Assembly (NCBI GenBank): GCA_964607425.1
Contig: CAZSKQ010000003.1
Span: forward strand, 30,899 to 94,898
DNA length: 64,000 nt
From: IDS-8 sp964607425
Lineage (GTDB): Bacteria > Pseudomonadota > Gammaproteobacteria > Steroidobacterales > Woeseiaceae
Reading direction: 5' to 3'
Of this stretch, positions 1 through 8,487 are shown piece after piece (the stretch's first letter is position 1; each line of letters begins with the position of its first letter). The notes under the pieces were generated by a model, which was not told the DNA's origin, made no database searches, and saw nothing but the letters and a program-made list of their open reading frames with translations. A program made the translations under genes and the position numbers.

Positions 1-504
1 GCGATTTGCATCGATGTCGGCACCGGTGAGCAACAGTTCCTTTGCGTTCTTGAGGCCGACGATCCAGGGCAGCACCAGGCACACGATGCCGCTCCCGTAA
101 CGCACCTCCGGAGCGCCGAAGCGGCAGCCTTCGGCCGCTACGGTGATGTCACATACGGCGCTGATCTCCATTGAGCTGCCGAGGCAGTAACCGTGCACGG
201 CGGCGACCGTCGGTTTGCGGCAGTCCCAGAAGCGCATGATCAGGTTGAAATCCCGCATCAGCTCTTCCCGAACCGCGGCGGCACTGCCGCCGTCGAACGC
301 GGGCGCATCGAGATCGAATCCGGCTGAGAATGCACGGCCTTCCCCGCGCAGCACGATCGCGCGCGCGTGCTCGTCCGCTTCGGCTGTGTCGAGTGCCTGC
401 TCGAGTTCCTCCCGCATGGCACCGTTGACCGCGTTCAGCTTGTCGGGCCGGTTGAGCGTTATGAAAGCGACGCTCCCCGATACATCGAGTGTAACGAGCG
501 CCAT
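1..504 (-). CDS. Enoyl-CoA hydratase/isomerase family protein, C-terminus cut by window edge
   Basis: Reading the minus strand from the ATG at 504 gives 168 codons of a crotonase-fold protein that runs off the left edge. Seen: the opening ALVTLDVSG, the oxyanion-hole stretch AFSAGFDLDAP, the second oxyanion element GYCLGSSMEISAVCD and the FGAPEVRYG segment that usually carries an acidic catalytic residue. Family members add water to, or isomerise, enoyl-CoA esters in fatty-acid or aromatic-acid breakdown; the substrate cannot be read from sequence. The missing C-terminal third contains the trimerisation helices. It points the same way as the amine/acid operon further right but is separated from it by the IclR gene, so shared transcription is unlikely. 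Confidence 0.85.
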   Translation of the reverse strand, partial: MALVTLDVSGSVAFITLNRPDKLNAVNGAMREELEQALDTAEADEHARAIVLRGEGRAFSAGFDLDAPAFDGGSAAAVREELMRDFNLIMRFWDCRKPTVAAVHGYCLGSSMEISAVCDITVAAEGCRFGAPEVRYGSGIVCLVLPWIVGLKNAKELLLTGADIDANR

Positions 505-1068
505 CTCAGGTATTCAGGACGTCGCTGCCGCGTGTGCTCGAGACGCAATTGTGAACGTCGCGACCGGCCAGGACCATTTCACGCTCGCAAGCGAACCACG
601 CTAATTCGATGTACAGATCGCAATAGAGCGACGCTTCCATGTGAAACAGCTATCGGTCGCGGAGCCAGCGGGGAAGATTAACATACGGGCCCCGGGCCAG
701 GCAGCGCATGCTTCCACATGATGGCCCCGGCAGTCGCGCAGGTGGCGCGCCCGCTATGCTGATGCCGCCGCGGCCGGTCGATCGCGCACGCGGGGATTAA
801 CCTGGTTCTTGGTATCGCAATCGGCTGATCGCGCGCAGCGGCCACGCTTCGAAGCGGGTAACCGGGCCACAACGTACCGCGACACCTTCCCGGCAATTAG
901 TGAACGCTGCCGCGAATAGGACGGTTTTCGCAGTTACGGCCGAATGGGCCGGCTCAGGCCCAAATTTTCTTTCATTGCCTCTTTTTTTCGTCCAAGGGTC
1001 GTAAGGGCTCGCCAAAAGCGGCTATCACTGCCATAATATGGAACCGCCAATCACAATATGGTGTATCG
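505..1068. other. Intergenic region between divergent enoyl-CoA hydratase and IclR genes
   Basis: No gene is supported in these 564 bases; the short open frames here lack family features. A short GGGCC/GGCCC hairpin at 946-961 is followed by an A/T-rich tract, but its stem is only five base pairs and no plus-strand gene lies before it, so I do not call a terminator. The last 35 bases carry the direct repeat listed separately. Promoters for both divergent genes are expected here, but no clear -35/-10 pair stands out. Confidence 0.5.
1035..1061 (+). promoter_or_regulatory. Candidate IclR-family operator: direct repeat AATATGG spaced 20 bp
   Basis: AATATGG occurs at 1035-1041 and again at 1055-1061, exactly 20 bp apart (about two helical turns), directly before the IclR start at 1069. 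IclR-type regulators often bind next to their own start and repress themselves. The repeat is seen; the operator role is inference. Confidence 0.4.
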
Positions 1069-1824
1069 ATGCTGGACACACGACCACCGCAGGGGGCACA
1101 GGCGGCGCTCAGGGCAATCCGGTTGCTGAAGCTTTTCACGGCCGAGCGCCCTGAAATGTCGCTTGCGGAACTTAGCCGCGGTTCGGGGCTGAACAAGACG
1201 ACGACGCATCGCCTGCTGCGTGCGTTGCAAAGCGAAAACCTGGTTGAGCGCAACGCTGTTACCAGCGCGTATAGCCTGGGACCCGGCCTGATGGCCCTGG
1301 GCGTGCAGGCGCTCGCCAGCAGCGATCTGAGGCGGCGCGTACGGCCGCTGCTGAAGGCACTCGCCAAATCCAGCGGCGAGACCGCGACTCTCGAAGTGCC
1401 GGTCGGCGACAGCATGCTGATACTGGATGAAGTGGCGGGCAGCTACGTGGTCGGCGCCGCGGGCAATGTCGGCACACGCTGGCCGCTGCACGCGACCTCC
1501 ACCGGCAAGGCGTTTCTCGCGTTCAACGACAACGGTCTCGAACGCCTCGGTTCACCGCTCAAAGCGCTGACGGCCAAAACCCTCACGGACAAGGAAGCCT
1601 TCCAGCCGCAGTTCATCGAGATCCGGCGGCGCGGGTACGCCGTATCCGTCGACGAGCTGGAAGAAGGCTATGCCGCTGTCGCAACGATCATCCGCGGTGC
1701 GCTCGGCGATGTGCAGGGCACGCTCTCGATCGGGGGCCCGACGCAACGCTTCACCGCCGCCCGCCGCGCCGAGCTCGGCGCCACCCTCTGCGAAGCCGCC
1801 CAGCACCTCAGCCCGGACATCTGA
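1069..1824 (+). CDS. IclR family transcriptional regulator
   Basis: A 251-residue protein of normal IclR length. The N-terminal winged helix-turn-helix (about residues 10-70) contains MSLAELSRGSGLNKTTTHRL, typical of IclR DNA-binding domains; residues about 85-250 form the GAF-like effector domain, ending with a family-typical stretch around TLSIGGPTQRFTAAR. IclR proteins sense small acids or aromatic compounds and mostly control adjacent catabolic genes. It diverges from the enoyl-CoA hydratase on its left and faces the end of the aldehyde dehydrogenase on its right, so the hydratase gene is the more likely target. The ATG at 1069 has no strong Shine-Dalgarno sequence; a direct repeat at 1035-1061 may be its operator. 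Confidence 0.9.
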   Translation: MLDTRPPQGAQAALRAIRLLKLFTAERPEMSLAELSRGSGLNKTTTHRLLRALQSENLVERNAVTSAYSLGPGLMALGVQALASSDLRRRVRPLLKALAKSSGETATLEVPVGDSMLILDEVAGSYVVGAAGNVGTRWPLHATSTGKAFLAFNDNGLERLGSPLKALTAKTLTDKEAFQPQFIEIRRRGYAVSVDELEEGYAAVATIIRGALGDVQGTLSIGGPTQRFTAARRAELGATLCEAAQHLSPDI

Positions 1825-1837
1825 CCCCCGCCCGGCA

Positions 1838-1904
1838 TGCAGGAGCGCGCACTTCGCGCGATGCCCGCGGCGGGTATGGCATCGCGCGCGATGCGCGCTC
1901 CTAC
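1838..1904. repeat. REP palindrome pair (BIME-like)
   Basis: Two inverted REP units, one starting TGCAGGAGCGCGC and the other ending GCGCGCTCCTAC, fold into GC-rich hairpins between the IclR stop and the convergent aldehyde dehydrogenase end. Same family as the other REP loci listed. Confidence 0.85.
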
Positions 1905-1941
1905 GGCGAGCGGGGGGCGGTGTGCAGCCGCGTAATCCGGG

Positions 1942-3462
1942 TCAGGTCAAGCGGATCCAGGCCGATTTGGACTGGGTGTAGCTCAGCAGGCTCTCCATGC
2001 ACTTGTCGCGGGCGTTGCCCGACTGCTTGTAGCCACCGAACGGCTGCGTCATGTCGCCCTCGTCGAAGCAGTTGACCCAGATGACGCCGGCCTGGATCTC
2101 GCGGATGAGCCGGTGGGCGCGGTTGAGGTCCCGGGTCCAGATGCCGGCGGCCAGGCCGTAGATGGTGTCGTTCGCGATGCGGATGGCATCGTCGGCGCCG
2201 TCGAAGGGAATGACGGCCGCGACGGGACCGAAAATTTCCTCCTGCGCTATCGTCATCGAATTGTCGACGTCGGTAAACAGGGCCGGCGTGATGTAGGCCC
2301 CGCCTGCGAAATCCGCGGGCACTTCGCCCCCGAACTTCAACGTGGCGCCTTCCTTGCGGCCCGATTCGATGTAGGACAGCACGCGGCGCTGCGCTTCCGC
2401 GGTCACGAGCGGCCCGAGGTTGGTCGCCGGGTCGAGCGGGTTACCGGGCGTATACGCATTCTTCCCGACGGCAACGAACCGCTCGACGAAGTCGTCGTAG
2501 ATGGACTTCTCCACCAGCAGGCGCGAACCCGCGTTGCAAACCTCGCCCATGTTCGCGAACACGCCGTTGCAGGCCGCGGACACCGCGCGATCCAGGTCTT
2601 CGAGATCGCCCATGAACACCTGCGGGGTCTTGCCGCCGCACTCCAGCGAGACGCGTTTCATGTTCGACTGGCCGGCGTACTGCAGCATCAGCTTGCCCAC
2701 CTCGGTCGAGCCGGTGAACGTGATCTTGTCGACGTCGTGGTGCAGCGCGAGGGCTTTGCCCGCGACCTCGCCTATGCCGTTGATCACGTTGAACACCCCC
2801 GGGGGACCGCCGGCCGCCACGAACAGCTCCGCCAGCCGCAGGCAGGACAGCGGTGCCTGTTCCGCGGGCTTCAGGACTACGCTGTTGCCCGCGGCAAGTG
2901 CCGGCGCCACCTTCCAGGTCGCCATCAGCAGGGGATAGTTCCACGGCGAGATTGCCCCGACCACGCCCAGCGGCTCGCGCAGGATGAAATGCATAACGTC
3001 GGTTTCAGTATTGGTGACGCTACCCTCGATCTTGTCGATGCATTCCGCCATGAACCGGAAGGTCTCGATCACGGAGGGCAGGTCGACTTCCAGCATGTCG
3101 CTGATGGGCTTGCCCATGTTGAGCGTGTCGAGGACCGCGAGCTGCGCGGCGTGCTCGTCGATCAGTTGCGTGAAGCGGTAGAGCACCTCCATGCGCGCGC
3201 GCGGCGCCATGCGCGACCAGGTGCCGGCGCGGAACGACCGCCGGGCGGCGGCGACGGCGGCATCGACATCCTTGCCATTGGCCGCGGCCACGGATGCGAT
3301 GACTTCGCCCGTGGCGGGATTGATGCTGTCGAAACGGCCCCCGTCCAACGCGTCGACGAAGCGGCCGTCGATGAAAAAGCGGGTCTCGGCACGCTCGAGC
3401 TCGCGCGCGGCTATGTCTTCCCAGGTGGACAGGGGATGTTGTGCAACAGCTTCGATGCTCAT
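1942..3462 (-). CDS. Aldehyde dehydrogenase, PuuC/KauB-like
   Basis: A full-length 506-residue NAD(P)-dependent aldehyde dehydrogenase. Seen: SPWNYPLL and VVLKPAEQ in the cofactor fold, FTGSTEVGK, general base Glu274 in LECGGK and nucleophile Cys309 in GEVCNAG. The C-terminal stretch GDMTQPFGGYKQSGNARDK closely resembles E. coli PuuC (gamma-glutamyl-gamma-aminobutyraldehyde dehydrogenase) as I recall it, and the MKRVSLE segment is also PuuC-like. It could therefore supply the PuuC step missing from the polyamine cluster at 19.5-26.3 kb, or oxidise the aldehyde produced by the aminotransferase of its own gene row. It is the last gene of that minus-strand row, separated from the acyl-CoA synthetase by a REP pair that may attenuate expression. 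Confidence 0.9.
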   Translation of the reverse strand: MSIEAVAQHPLSTWEDIAARELERAETRFFIDGRFVDALDGGRFDSINPATGEVIASVAAANGKDVDAAVAAARRSFRAGTWSRMAPRARMEVLYRFTQLIDEHAAQLAVLDTLNMGKPISDMLEVDLPSVIETFRFMAECIDKIEGSVTNTETDVMHFILREPLGVVGAISPWNYPLLMATWKVAPALAAGNSVVLKPAEQAPLSCLRLAELFVAAGGPPGVFNVINGIGEVAGKALALHHDVDKITFTGSTEVGKLMLQYAGQSNMKRVSLECGGKTPQVFMGDLEDLDRAVSAACNGVFANMGEVCNAGSRLLVEKSIYDDFVERFVAVGKNAYTPGNPLDPATNLGPLVTAEAQRRVLSYIESGRKEGATLKFGGEVPADFAGGAYITPALFTDVDNSMTIAQEEIFGPVAAVIPFDGADDAIRIANDTIYGLAAGIWTRDLNRAHRLIREIQAGVIWVNCFDEGDMTQPFGGYKQSGNARDKCMESLLSYTQSKSAWIRLT

Positions 3463-3491
3463 GGGCTCACCTTCCAGTTATCCAGGCCGCA

Positions 3492-3558
3492 TACAGGAGC
3501 CCGCATCCGGGCGACGCCCATAGCGCCGATTGCATCGCCCGCGATGCGGGCTCCTACA
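3492..3558. repeat. REP palindrome pair, CCCGC variant, supplying a stop codon
   Basis: Inverted units TACAGGAGCCCGCAT and GATGCGGGCTCCTACA flank a short loop region. On the minus strand the right-hand unit reads TGTAGGAG and its TAG (3554-3556) is the stop codon of the acyl-CoA synthetase gene. Confidence 0.85.
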
Positions 3559-5629
3559 GCGCAATAACGAGGGCGTCCGCCGCAACCGCACCCGCTGGTG
3601 TCACGATGACGGGGTTTACGTCGATTTCCGCTATGTGATCGCGCAGGCCGTCGACCATGGCGGAGAACCGGGCAGCCAGTTCGCAAAGTGCGTCCACGTT
3701 GCAAGGAGCGGCACCGCGCAAGCCGTCCAGCAGCGGCCGCATTTTCAATGCTTCCATTCTCCGCCGCGCGCAGGCCTTGTCAAACGGCGGCAGCATGAAC
3801 ACAGTGTCCCTCAGGACCTCGGCATGGATGCCCCCGAAGCCTATCATCACGATCGGTCCGAGTTGCGGATCCCGCTTCGCGCCGAGGATCATCTCGATGC
3901 CGGGCTCCGCCATCGCCGCGATCAGCGCCCGTGGGCCCAGCCGCGCCTCGAAATCGCGGTAGGTCTCGCGAAGGTCCCCGGCGCCGTCGATACCGAGCGC
4001 GACACCGCCCTTGTCCGTCTTGTGCGCAAGCCCCGGCGCGGCCGTTTTCAGCGCTACCGGGAACCGCAGCTCCGGCAGCGCGGCCTCGAGCTCGGCGGCG
4101 GATTCCACGACCAGGAAATCGGTGGTGGCGATTCCGAAATCGCGCAACATGTCGAGCGAACGCGCCTCGTCCAAAACGGCGCCGCCGCGCAATTCGCCGC
4201 GCCAGGCCCGGATCGCCTGCGCGGGCACCTGCGGGGGCGCGGGGGGCGGCTCAAGGCGGCGGTCGCGATAGGCCATGAGCGCGCGAACCCCGGTGAGGAA
4301 CGCCGGAATGCCGTCCAGCACCGGCAGGCCCTCGTGGGTCGCGTCGATGACGAGGCGGTCGCTGCCCGTGCCCTGCCGGGCCGCGACCAGCGCCACCGGT
4401 TTGCCCGCTGCCGCCCGCGCGCGCCGCATGTACTCGATATAGACCGGGTAGATCACCCCTTCCGGAGCGCGGTCATGGACTACCGCACCCATGGCCGCTC
4501 CGGGGTCCTGCATCATCGCGGACAGGCAGTCGCTCATGATGGCGCCGGCCTCGTCGCCGCCGCGGCTCCAGGCGTCCAGCGGGTTGACCGCCGGCAACCC
4601 GGGGTCGAGTCGCGCTTCGAGCGCCTCTATCGTAGCGGGATCAAGGTCGGTGAGCGGGACCCCGTGTTCTTCCGCCAGGTCCACCATGAGTTGCCGCTCG
4701 CCGCCGGAATCGTGCAACGTCACGAGGCCTCCGGGGCCCGGCGGCTCCAGCTCCGAGAACAGGATCAACGCGGTTGCCAGTTCGTCCATGTCGCGCACGC
4801 GCTGCACGGCGTAGCGGTCGAACAGCGCCTCGTAGGCCGCGTCGTCGCCCGCCATCGCACCGGAATGCGAAATCGTGAGTTGTGCGGCGCGCGCGGTGCG
4901 GCCGACCTTGAGTGCAACTACCGGGATGCCTTTTTCAAATGCTTTGGCCAGCGCTGCCCGGAAGCCTTCCGGGTTGCGGGCCGTTTCGATGAACAGCCCG
5001 ACCGCGCGTGTTTCCGGCAGCTCCAGCACGAAATCGAGGTACTCGTCCATCGTGACGCCGAGCTCGATGCCGGTCGACACGGCGAAGTTGATACGCAGCC
5101 GCTCCTCGCAATCGATAATACCGGACATGCCGGAACCGGAATGACTGATGAGGCTCACCCGGCCGGGTGGCTCATGGTGCCGGCTGTCGAAACCGCAGGC
5201 CCACACCCGGTCGCGGACGTTGTAGAAGCCCATGCCGTTCGCGCCGCAGACGAGCATGCCGGCGGCACGGATCCTGGCGCGCACGCGCTCGCGCAGGTTC
5301 GGCGTCGTGTCCTTGTCGAGCACCAGCGGTGACATCAGCACGGCGGCCGGGATGCCGAGCGCGATGGCGTCGTCCAGTAACGCTTCCACGCGGGTATCGG
5401 CCACGCAGAAAATGAGCAGGTCGGGGACCGCCGGCAGGTCCGCGAGGCGGCCGTAGCATTTCAGGCCCTGAAGCTCGCGGTGGCGCGGGTTCACCGGCCA
5501 GATGTCGCCGGCGAAGCCGCCGCGCCGCAGGTTCGTGAGCGTCCATTCGCCCAGTGAATCGGGACGTGCCGACGCGCCCACCACCGCGACGCTTTGCGGC
5601 CGCAGCAGGGGATCGAGCCGGTGGCGCAT
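3554..5629 (-). CDS. ADP-forming acyl-CoA synthetase (fused alpha and beta domains)
   Basis: A 691-residue protein joining the two halves of an acetate/acyl-CoA ligase (ADP-forming). Residues about 1-130 form the CoA-binding Rossmann domain (SVAVVGAS), about 150-300 the ligase domain with the phosphorylated His255 in SHSGAMAGDDA, and about 475-691 an ATP-grasp domain (FPVALKTAAPGLAHKTDKGG, IGFGGIHAEVL, EIDVNPV). The family converts a carboxylic acid, CoA and ATP to acyl-CoA, ADP and phosphate, or the reverse. It starts two bases after the stop of the methyltransferase gene, so the two are translationally linked. In context it probably activates the acid formed by the aldehyde dehydrogenase downstream. 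Its last codon and stop, CTG TAG, overlap a REP head. Confidence 0.92.
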   Translation of the reverse strand: MRHRLDPLLRPQSVAVVGASARPDSLGEWTLTNLRRGGFAGDIWPVNPRHRELQGLKCYGRLADLPAVPDLLIFCVADTRVEALLDDAIALGIPAAVLMSPLVLDKDTTPNLRERVRARIRAAGMLVCGANGMGFYNVRDRVWACGFDSRHHEPPGRVSLISHSGSGMSGIIDCEERLRINFAVSTGIELGVTMDEYLDFVLELPETRAVGLFIETARNPEGFRAALAKAFEKGIPVVALKVGRTARAAQLTISHSGAMAGDDAAYEALFDRYAVQRVRDMDELATALILFSELEPPGPGGLVTLHDSGGERQLMVDLAEEHGVPLTDLDPATIEALEARLDPGLPAVNPLDAWSRGGDEAGAIMSDCLSAMMQDPGAAMGAVVHDRAPEGVIYPVYIEYMRRARAAAGKPVALVAARQGTGSDRLVIDATHEGLPVLDGIPAFLTGVRALMAYRDRRLEPPPAPPQVPAQAIRAWRGELRGGAVLDEARSLDMLRDFGIATTDFLVVESAAELEAALPELRFPVALKTAAPGLAHKTDKGGVALGIDGAGDLRETYRDFEARLGPRALIAAMAEPGIEMILGAKRDPQLGPIVMIGFGGIHAEVLRDTVFMLPPFDKACARRRMEALKMRPLLDGLRGAAPCNVDALCELAARFSAMVDGLRDHIAEIDVNPVIVTPAGAVAADALVIAL

Positions 5630-5631
5630 GG

Positions 5632-6831
5632 TCAGAACGGGCCGGGCGGGGTCGCTCGACGGCGAGGCGGGTCCCAGAACGGCTTGTCCACGACAACGGC
5701 TTTCGCCATGACGCGCGACCAGTGCATCTCGCGCTGGTAATAGATCTCGACGAAGAGCTCGTCACCCGGTTTGCCGTACGGCGCTTCCACCGTGCCGAGC
5801 GCAATGTTCTTCTTGCAGACGGGTGACCAGCAAGCGGATGTAATGAACCCGACCTGCTTGCGTCGACCCCTGGACCCCTTGTAGATATAGGAGTGGTGAG
5901 CCGGCTTGTTGCCTTCGATGTCGAGCTTCACGAGCTGCCACCGCGAGCCGCGCCGTTTTTCCTCGGCCAATGCCCGGCGGCCGTTGAAGTTCGGCTTCTT
6001 GAAATCGACCAGCCAGTCAAGCCCGAGCTCGAACGGCGAGCGCGAGCGGCCTGTGCGTACCGTGCCCTCGGCCGGGAGGAAATCCACGCCCGCTGTCAGG
6101 AACCCGGCTTCGATCCGTGACATGTCGAGGGCATCGGTGCCGATAGCGCGGATGCCGTGCAGTTTCCCGGCTTCGAACAGCGCATCCCACAGCGATTCCG
6201 CGCGGCTGTTCTCGATCCAGAGCTCATACCCCAGGTCGCCGGTGAAGCCGGTGCGGGAGACCATCAGCTCGCTGCCTTCGAACTCGAAGTGCATCAGGCC
6301 GAACGGCTTCAGCGTTTCCAGCCCGTCGAGCCCCAGCTTCTGCAGGACGCTGAACGAAGTCGGGCCCTGCACCGCGAGCGCCGCGATATCACCGGTCTCC
6401 TCGGTGATCTCCACGTCCATGCCGATAGCGGCGGCGGTAAGCCAGGCGAGGTGTCGTTCCTGCGAGCAAAGGCGGTACTCGCCATCGCGCAGGTGAAACA
6501 ACGTGCCGTCGTCGATTACCTGGCCGCGGTCGTCACACCAAACGGCGTACGCCACGCGCCCCGGCTTGATCTTCTTCATGTCGCGCGTCACGAGGCGATC
6601 GACGTAAGCAAGCGAGTCCGGGCCCTTGATCCGGTACTTGGTCATCGGCGTCAGGTCGAAAACCCCGGTGCTGTTACGGATCGCGAAATACTCGAGGCTC
6701 GCGTCGTACAGCGCGTCGGGGGTGGTATAACCCTTCCATTCGTGCCACAGGTTCAGCCGGTCGAGCGCGGCAAAACGCGAATAGAACGGCGTCCGGAGCC
6801 TGCCTTGGGGAACTTCAACGACGTTATTCAT
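5632..6831 (-). CDS. GcvT-fold tetrahydrofolate-dependent aminomethyl/methyltransferase
   Basis: A 399-residue protein of the glycine cleavage T-protein/DmdA/LigM fold. Seen: the folate-binding acidic motif GQVIDDGTLF, the SRTGFTGDLGYELW signature and a C-terminal barrel domain with the GTVEAPYGKPGDELF stretch. Family members move a one-carbon group from glycine, N-methyl amines, DMSP or methoxy-aromatics to tetrahydrofolate. It is not a standalone glycine cleavage protein here because gcvH and gcvP are absent. Linked by a 2-bp gap to an acyl-CoA synthetase and downstream of two flavoproteins, it more likely demethylates the unknown substrate of this operon. Substrate assignment is inference; DMSP demethylase itself cannot be claimed. 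Confidence 0.85.
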   Translation of the reverse strand: MNNVVEVPQGRLRTPFYSRFAALDRLNLWHEWKGYTTPDALYDASLEYFAIRNSTGVFDLTPMTKYRIKGPDSLAYVDRLVTRDMKKIKPGRVAYAVWCDDRGQVIDDGTLFHLRDGEYRLCSQERHLAWLTAAAIGMDVEITEETGDIAALAVQGPTSFSVLQKLGLDGLETLKPFGLMHFEFEGSELMVSRTGFTGDLGYELWIENSRAESLWDALFEAGKLHGIRAIGTDALDMSRIEAGFLTAGVDFLPAEGTVRTGRSRSPFELGLDWLVDFKKPNFNGRRALAEEKRRGSRWQLVKLDIEGNKPAHHSYIYKGSRGRRKQVGFITSACWSPVCKKNIALGTVEAPYGKPGDELFVEIYYQREMHWSRVMAKAVVVDKPFWDPPRRRATPPGPF

Positions 6832-6846
6832 GCTTGTCCTTCCAGA

Positions 6847-6919
6847 GGGAGCCCGGCACCGCGGGCATCCGGTACGCTGTCCTGAGCCTTCCCGGTCGCG
6901 CGCGCAAGCGGGCTCCTGC
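6847..6919. repeat. Degenerate REP pair
   Basis: A diverged unit GGGAGCCCG...CGCGGGCATCC faces a second one ending GCAAGCGGGCTCCTGC. It fills most of the 111-bp gap between the second flavoprotein gene and the methyltransferase gene. Confidence 0.6.
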
Positions 6920-6942
6920 GGCGTACGTCCTGCACGACGCGC

Positions 6943-8487
6943 TCATGCCGGCTTCTCGCGGCCCAGGATGGCGCGCGCGGCGTTGCGGCCGCAGGCGCCG
7001 GAAACGCCGCCGCCGGGATGCGTACCCGCGCCACAGAGATACAGTCCATCGAGCGGCATGTGGTATTGGGCGGCGCCGGCGACCGGGCGGACGAACAGGA
7101 ACTGGTCAAGCGTCAGCTCGCCATGGTGCCAATGGCCGCCGGTAATGCCGAACTCTTGCTCGATGTCCGCCGGCGTCAGTAATTCGGAAGCGGTGATGCG
7201 CTCCGGCAGGTCCGGGGCGTACGCGGCGATGGTGTCGATCGCAACCTTCAGGAATGCCTCGCGCGCGGCATCGGTCCAGCCGCCCTTCAGGGCGTAAGGC
7301 GCGTACTGCACGACGGCGGAGAGCACGTGCTTGCCGGCCGGTGCGAGAGTGGCATCGCGGAAACTCGGGAACGTGATCTCGAGCACCGGGCTGGGGGAGG
7401 TCTCGCCGTACTTGGCCGGGTTGAAGGCACGCTCGACGTAGTTCGCGTCCGGCGCAATGAGCAGCCGGTCGCCGAATTCCCGTTGTTCGAGGCCGGTGAT
7501 CGTCGGCAGCCCGTCCAGCGCGAGGTGCAGCTTGGCCGCGTTGCCGCGCATGCGGATGTTGTGCACGCGGCGGGTGAAGCCCGTTTCGACATGCCGGCTT
7601 CCGACGAGATCCAGGATAGTCCGCTTCGGATCGGCATTGGAGACGACGGTAAGGCTTTCGTAGGTGTCGCCGGCTTCGGTTTCCACGCCGGTTGCCCGCC
7701 CGTTCTCCACGATCACCCGTTTCACCGGCGTGCCGGTCTGGATGCGGGCACCGAAACCGCGCGCGCAGGTTGCGAGCGCCTCGCTGATCCCGCTCATGCC
7801 CCCGGCCGGCAGTGACAGCCGGCCGTGATTGCCGCACAGGCGATACAACCAGGTCAGGATCGTGTTCGGCGAACGCGGGCCGAGATGGGTACCGAGCACG
7901 GCATCGACGGCAACGGCGCCTTTCAGCAGGGGACTTTCAAAGCGTTCCTCGACTTCGTCATAGATATTCATGCCGATGAGGCGCAGGAAAGCCCGCATCT
8001 CGTCCCTGCCAAGACGCCGCAGGTCGAGGCCGAGCTCCGCCAGCGCCAGCACGTCGCGCCGGGAGCCGTTTCCGAGTCTCGGCGGCGCGCGGTTCAGGTG
8101 CTTGGTGAGCAGGTCGGAAAAGCGGCACATGCGCTGGTGGAAATCACGGTAGCTCGCGCGGTCGGCGTCGGCGACGCCTTCCACCCGGCCGTCTTTCAGC
8201 CGCAGGTGCTGGCCGTCGCCTGACAGCGCGATGGTCGCCAGGTTCTCGGCCGCGAGCTCAGGCTTTAATCCGAGGTCGCCGGCGACCTGCGGCTGGAACT
8301 GGTAGAGGAGATGCGCACAGGCCGACACCGAGTAGCCGTCGGCAAACGCGCGGGTCCGCGCGGCACCACCCACTTCCTGTGCCGCTTCCAGCACCAGTAC
8401 TTTTTTGCCGGCGCGGGCAAGCGTGGCGGCGCAGACGAGGCCGTTATGCCCGGCCCCAATGACAATGGCATCGAACCGCTCAGTCAT
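6943..8487 (-). CDS. PYROXD2/phytoene-dehydrogenase-like FAD oxidoreductase (copy 2)
   Basis: A 514-residue flavoprotein with an N-terminal FAD-binding Rossmann motif (AIVIGAGHNGLVCAATLARA, then VLVLEA) and the C-terminal FAD closure GLYLCGAGTHPGGGVSGACG. This matches the NAD(P)/FAD oxidoreductases related to human PYROXD2 and to carotenoid desaturases, whose bacterial substrates are mostly unknown. No phytoene synthase or other carotenoid gene is in the window, so a pigment role is unlikely. Its start overlaps the end of the related upstream gene by eight bases, which suggests a heteromer or consecutive steps. It may oxidise the amine or a C-C/C-N bond of the operon's substrate. Confidence 0.85.
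   Translation of the reverse strand: MTERFDAIVIGAGHNGLVCAATLARAGKKVLVLEAAQEVGGAARTRAFADGYSVSACAHLLYQFQPQVAGDLGLKPELAAENLATIALSGDGQHLRLKDGRVEGVADADRASYRDFHQRMCRFSDLLTKHLNRAPPRLGNGSRRDVLALAELGLDLRRLGRDEMRAFLRLIGMNIYDEVEERFESPLLKGAVAVDAVLGTHLGPRSPNTILTWLYRLCGNHGRLSLPAGGMSGISEALATCARGFGARIQTGTPVKRVIVENGRATGVETEAGDTYESLTVVSNADPKRTILDLVGSRHVETGFTRRVHNIRMRGNAAKLHLALDGLPTITGLEQREFGDRLLIAPDANYVERAFNPAKYGETSPSPVLEITFPSFRDATLAPAGKHVLSAVVQYAPYALKGGWTDAAREAFLKVAIDTIAAYAPDLPERITASELLTPADIEQEFGITGGHWHHGELTLDQFLFVRPVAGAAQYHMPLDGLYLCGAGTHPGGGVSGACGRNAARAILGREKPA

Noticed and set aside
946..980. Hairpin GGGCC/GGCCC followed by A/T-rich sequence as a terminator
   Set aside because: The stem is only 5 bp and no plus-strand gene lies upstream of it.
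2113..5332. Long plus-strand open frames (2113-3567 and 3530-5332)
   Set aside because: Antisense to the aldehyde dehydrogenase and acyl-CoA synthetase, whose catalytic motifs are intact on the minus strand.
5632..6831. Glycine cleavage system T protein
   Set aside because: gcvH and gcvP are absent, and the neighbours suggest another folate-dependent one-carbon transfer.
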